From assembly GCA_003506635.1 (NCBI GenBank), contig DNZB01000115.1:8842-15698 (forward strand): a stretch of DNA of 6,857 bases, given 5' to 3'. Below, in pieces: positions 5,034 to 6,857 of the stretch. Every line of letters begins with the position of its first letter. Within the stretch, counting starts at the first letter, position 1. The notes beneath the pieces are model-generated. The model did not search any database, had not been told where the DNA came from, and saw only the letters and a program-made list of their open reading frames with translations. A program made the translations under genes and the position numbers. The DNA is from Parvularcula sp. Its GTDB lineage: Bacteria > Pseudomonadota > Alphaproteobacteria > Caulobacterales > Parvularculaceae.

Positions 5034-6011
5034 TTGGACATTCTCGGAATCAATATCTGGGCGCTGCTCGGATTCTTCTTCGCCGCTTACGCCGTCGTCG
5101 GCAATGACGCGCTGCAGACGCTCGGCACTTTCATCAATTCGAACCAGAAACTTCCCTGGTGGGCGACGTTCCTGTTCGCGGCCGCCGTTCTCGTCGTGGT
5201 CTTTGGCTACGGCTATCTTATCTATGACGGAGACCCCTCATGGGGCCGCCTTTCCGACGTGAAGAAATATCCGGTCTTCGAAGTCGAATGGTATCACGTC
5301 ATTCCGGCGGTTATGCTGCTCGTTATCACGGCGTTCGGCATCCCGGTGTCGACGACCTTCATGATCCTGACGATCTTCGCCAGCCTCGCAGGTTTGCAGG
5401 GCATGCTGACGAAATCGCTGCAAGCCTATGTCTTCGCGTTCATGGGCGGCCTTGCTCTTTACACGCTGTTAGCCCCGACGGTCGAGCGACATTTCCTGAA
5501 GACGCCTGACGCCGCGCAAAAGCCGGTCTGGATTCTCTTGCAATGGTGCTCGACGGGCTATCTCTGGGCGGCGTGGCTGATCCAGGATTTCGCCAATATC
5601 TATATTTTCCTGCCGCGCGAACTGAGCGACGCGCAGGCTGCGGTTTCGCTCCTTGTCATTCTTGCGCTTCTGCTCGTCACCTTCATCGCGAAGGGCGGGC
5701 CGGTCCAGAAGATCCTGAGGTCGAAGACCAATGTCGTCGATATCCGCTCGGCGACGATCATCGATTTCACCTACGCTTCGGTGCTGGCGTTTTTCGCCTA
5801 TGTGAACAACACGCCGATGTCGACGACATGGGCTTTTCTCGGCCTGATCGCCGGCCGCGAATTCGCGATCGCGACGATCGACAAGATCCGGTCGCCGGGC
5901 GAGACCTTCAAGATCGTCGCGTCAGACGCCGCGAAGGCCGCCTTCGGCCTCGTCATCAGCGTCGTAATGGCGGTCGGGCTGCCGCGGCTTGCGCAAACCC
6001 TCGCCGGGTGA
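5034..6011 (+). CDS. Polytopic membrane protein with internal duplication, family not recognised
   Basis: I do not recognise the family. From the TTG at 5034 the product is 325 residues with about 8-10 hydrophobic spans, for example 8-23, 42-62, 88-101, 106-121, 131-147, 166-183, 203-219, 244-257, 266-282 and 303-316. No signal peptide, nucleotide-binding or enzymatic motif is seen, so a transporter or channel is the likely class. Two related halves are visible: VVGNDALQTLG (Asp25) and GIPVSTTF (Pro104) in the first, LIQDFANIYIF (Asp185) and NTPMSTTW (Pro261) in the second. Polar motifs within membrane segments suggest an ion- or substrate-binding site. The frame stays open upstream to 4896, and an ATG at 4998 would add 12 residues; TTG is preferred because hydrophobic, conserved-looking sequence starts there and a GGGG lies 6 nt upstream. 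Transcribed divergently from hemH and convergent with fabI 12 bp away. Confidence 0.8.
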   Translation: MDILGINIWALLGFFFAAYAVVGNDALQTLGTFINSNQKLPWWATFLFAAAVLVVVFGYGYLIYDGDPSWGRLSDVKKYPVFEVEWYHVIPAVMLLVITAFGIPVSTTFMILTIFASLAGLQGMLTKSLQAYVFAFMGGLALYTLLAPTVERHFLKTPDAAQKPVWILLQWCSTGYLWAAWLIQDFANIYIFLPRELSDAQAAVSLLVILALLLVTFIAKGGPVQKILRSKTNVVDIRSATIIDFTYASVLAFFAYVNNTPMSTTWAFLGLIAGREFAIATIDKIRSPGETFKIVASDAAKAAFGLVISVVMAVGLPRLAQTLAG

Positions 6012-6023
6012 CGGCGGGCGCGC

Positions 6024-6848
6024 CTACTCCGCCTTCAGCGCATCCTCGTCCGGCATGCCGACGATATGGAAGCCGGCGTCGACATGCAGCGTTTCGCCCG
6101 TGCAAGAGGCGCCGAGATCGGAGAGGAGATAAAGCGCCGCGCCGGCGACGCCCTTGGGATCGGTGTCGTCGCGCAGCGGCGATGATTTCCGGTTGAACGA
6201 AAACATGTGCCGGCCCGAGGAAATGCCGGCCGCGGCGAGCGTCTTGATCGGTCCCGCCGAGATCGCGTTGACGCGCACGCCGGCGGGGCCGAGATCGCGC
6301 GCGATATAGCGCATCGAGGCTTCAAGCGCCGCCTTGGCGACGCCCATCACGTTGTAGTTCGGAATGGTCCGCTCGGAGCCGAGATAGGTGAGCGTCACCA
6401 TCGACCCGCCGTTCGCCATCAGCTTCGAGGCGCGGTGCGCGGCGTCGACGAAGGAGAACGCGGAGACGTCCATCGTATCCTTGAAGTTCTGGCGCGAGGT
6501 GTTGGCGACAAAGGAGCCTTCGAGCGCCGCCTTGTCGGTGAAGGCGATCGAATGGACGAGGAAGTCGAGCGTTCCCCATTCCTTCGCGATCGTCGCGAAG
6601 GTCTTTTCCATGTGCGCATCGTCGAGCACGTCGCATTCAAGGATCAGCCTCGCGCCGAGGCTTTCGGCGAGCGGGCGCACGCGCCGCTCCATCGCTTCGT
6701 TCAGATAGGTGAAGGCGATTTCGGCGCCTTGCGCGTGGAGCTGCTGCGCGATCGACCAGGCGATCGAATTCTTGTTGGCGACGCCCATGATGAGGCCGCG
6801 CTTGCCTTTCATCAGCGCGCCGGCGGGGAAGGGGGTTTCGTCGGTCAT
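6024..6848 (-). CDS. fabI: Enoyl-[acyl-carrier-protein] reductase (NADH), FabI type
   Basis: A 274-residue short-chain dehydrogenase fold enzyme that reduces trans-2-enoyl-ACP to acyl-ACP, the last step of each type II fatty-acid elongation cycle; in other bacteria this is the triclosan and isoniazid-type target class. Seen: the variant NAD-binding loop GLIMGVANKNSIAWSIA (18-34); CDVLDD (72-77); LVHSIAFTDK (97-106); the FabI active site TYLGSERTIPNYNVMGVAK with Tyr155, Tyr165 and Lys172 (Y-x6-K); SAGPIKTLAAAGI (197-209), the substrate-binding loop; and HVDAGFHIVGM (255-265). All catalytic residues are present and length is normal. The ATG at 6848 gives a 12-residue leader before MKGKRG, as often in alphaproteobacteria; Met13 is a weaker alternative. 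Only 9 nt of upstream sequence is in the window, so its operon partners are unknown. It converges on the membrane protein gene with a 12-bp gap. Confidence 0.96.
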   Translation of the reverse strand: MTDETPFPAGALMKGKRGLIMGVANKNSIAWSIAQQLHAQGAEIAFTYLNEAMERRVRPLAESLGARLILECDVLDDAHMEKTFATIAKEWGTLDFLVHSIAFTDKAALEGSFVANTSRQNFKDTMDVSAFSFVDAAHRASKLMANGGSMVTLTYLGSERTIPNYNVMGVAKAALEASMRYIARDLGPAGVRVNAISAGPIKTLAAAGISSGRHMFSFNRKSSPLRDDTDPKGVAGAALYLLSDLGASCTGETLHVDAGFHIVGMPDEDALKAE

Positions 6849-6857
6849 GGAGTGCGT

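Noticed and set aside
6012..6024. GGCGCGCC (6017-6024) as a terminator between the convergent membrane protein and fabI genes
   Set aside because: It is a short palindrome with no loop and no T-run on either side.

Overview
The window is about two-thirds G+C with dense, strongly GC3-biased genes, short or absent gaps and frequent non-ATG starts. Its proteins (a K-rich membrane pyrophosphatase tail, a FabI with the MKGKRGLIMG N-terminus, a compact threonine aldolase, a TerC protein beside ferrochelatase) look alphaproteobacterial, most likely Hyphomicrobiales (Rhizobiales). A methylotroph/Beijerinckiaceae-Methylocystaceae type host would fit but is only a guess. No tRNA, rRNA, CRISPR array, transposase or phage gene is visible.

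Layout. (1) 3-215, plus strand: the last 70 codons of a proton-pumping membrane pyrophosphatase (hppA), closed by a strong intrinsic terminator at 241-268. (2) 296-2027, plus strand: a HAD-superfamily phosphatase/phosphomutase followed 19 nt later by a PLP-dependent low-specificity L-threonine aldolase. (3) 2014-4844, minus strand: a tight three-gene operon reading hemH (ferrochelatase) > terC-family membrane metal transporter > histone-deacetylase-like amidohydrolase, with a 3-nt gap and then a 4-nt TTGA stop/start overlap. Its end overlaps the threonine aldolase tail-to-tail by 14 bp. (4) 4845-5033: the only sizeable non-coding gap, a divergent promoter region with an imperfect 29-nt dyad. 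(5) 5034-6011, plus strand: an unrecognised polytopic membrane protein with a visible internal duplication. (6) 6024-6848, minus strand: fabI, enoyl-ACP reductase, converging on (5) with a 12-bp gap.

Most genes are housekeeping: pyrophosphate energetics, heme synthesis, amino-acid and fatty-acid metabolism. Two things stand out. First, the deacetylase gene carries an in-frame insert of about 130 bp (about 2480-2610) made of two near-identical 26-bp palindromes flanking a structured spacer. It adds about 42 low-complexity residues just before the zinc-binding DLDVHQGDG strand without breaking the frame, like a protein-embedded palindromic repeat element. Second, the membrane protein at 5034-6011 consists of two diverged halves, each with a buried-looking (N/Q)D motif followed about 77-80 residues later by a P(V/M)STT motif. 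This architecture recalls duplicated transporters such as the PiT phosphate family, but the family could not be identified here.

I found no evidence of a defence system, toxin-antitoxin pair or other new multi-gene system.
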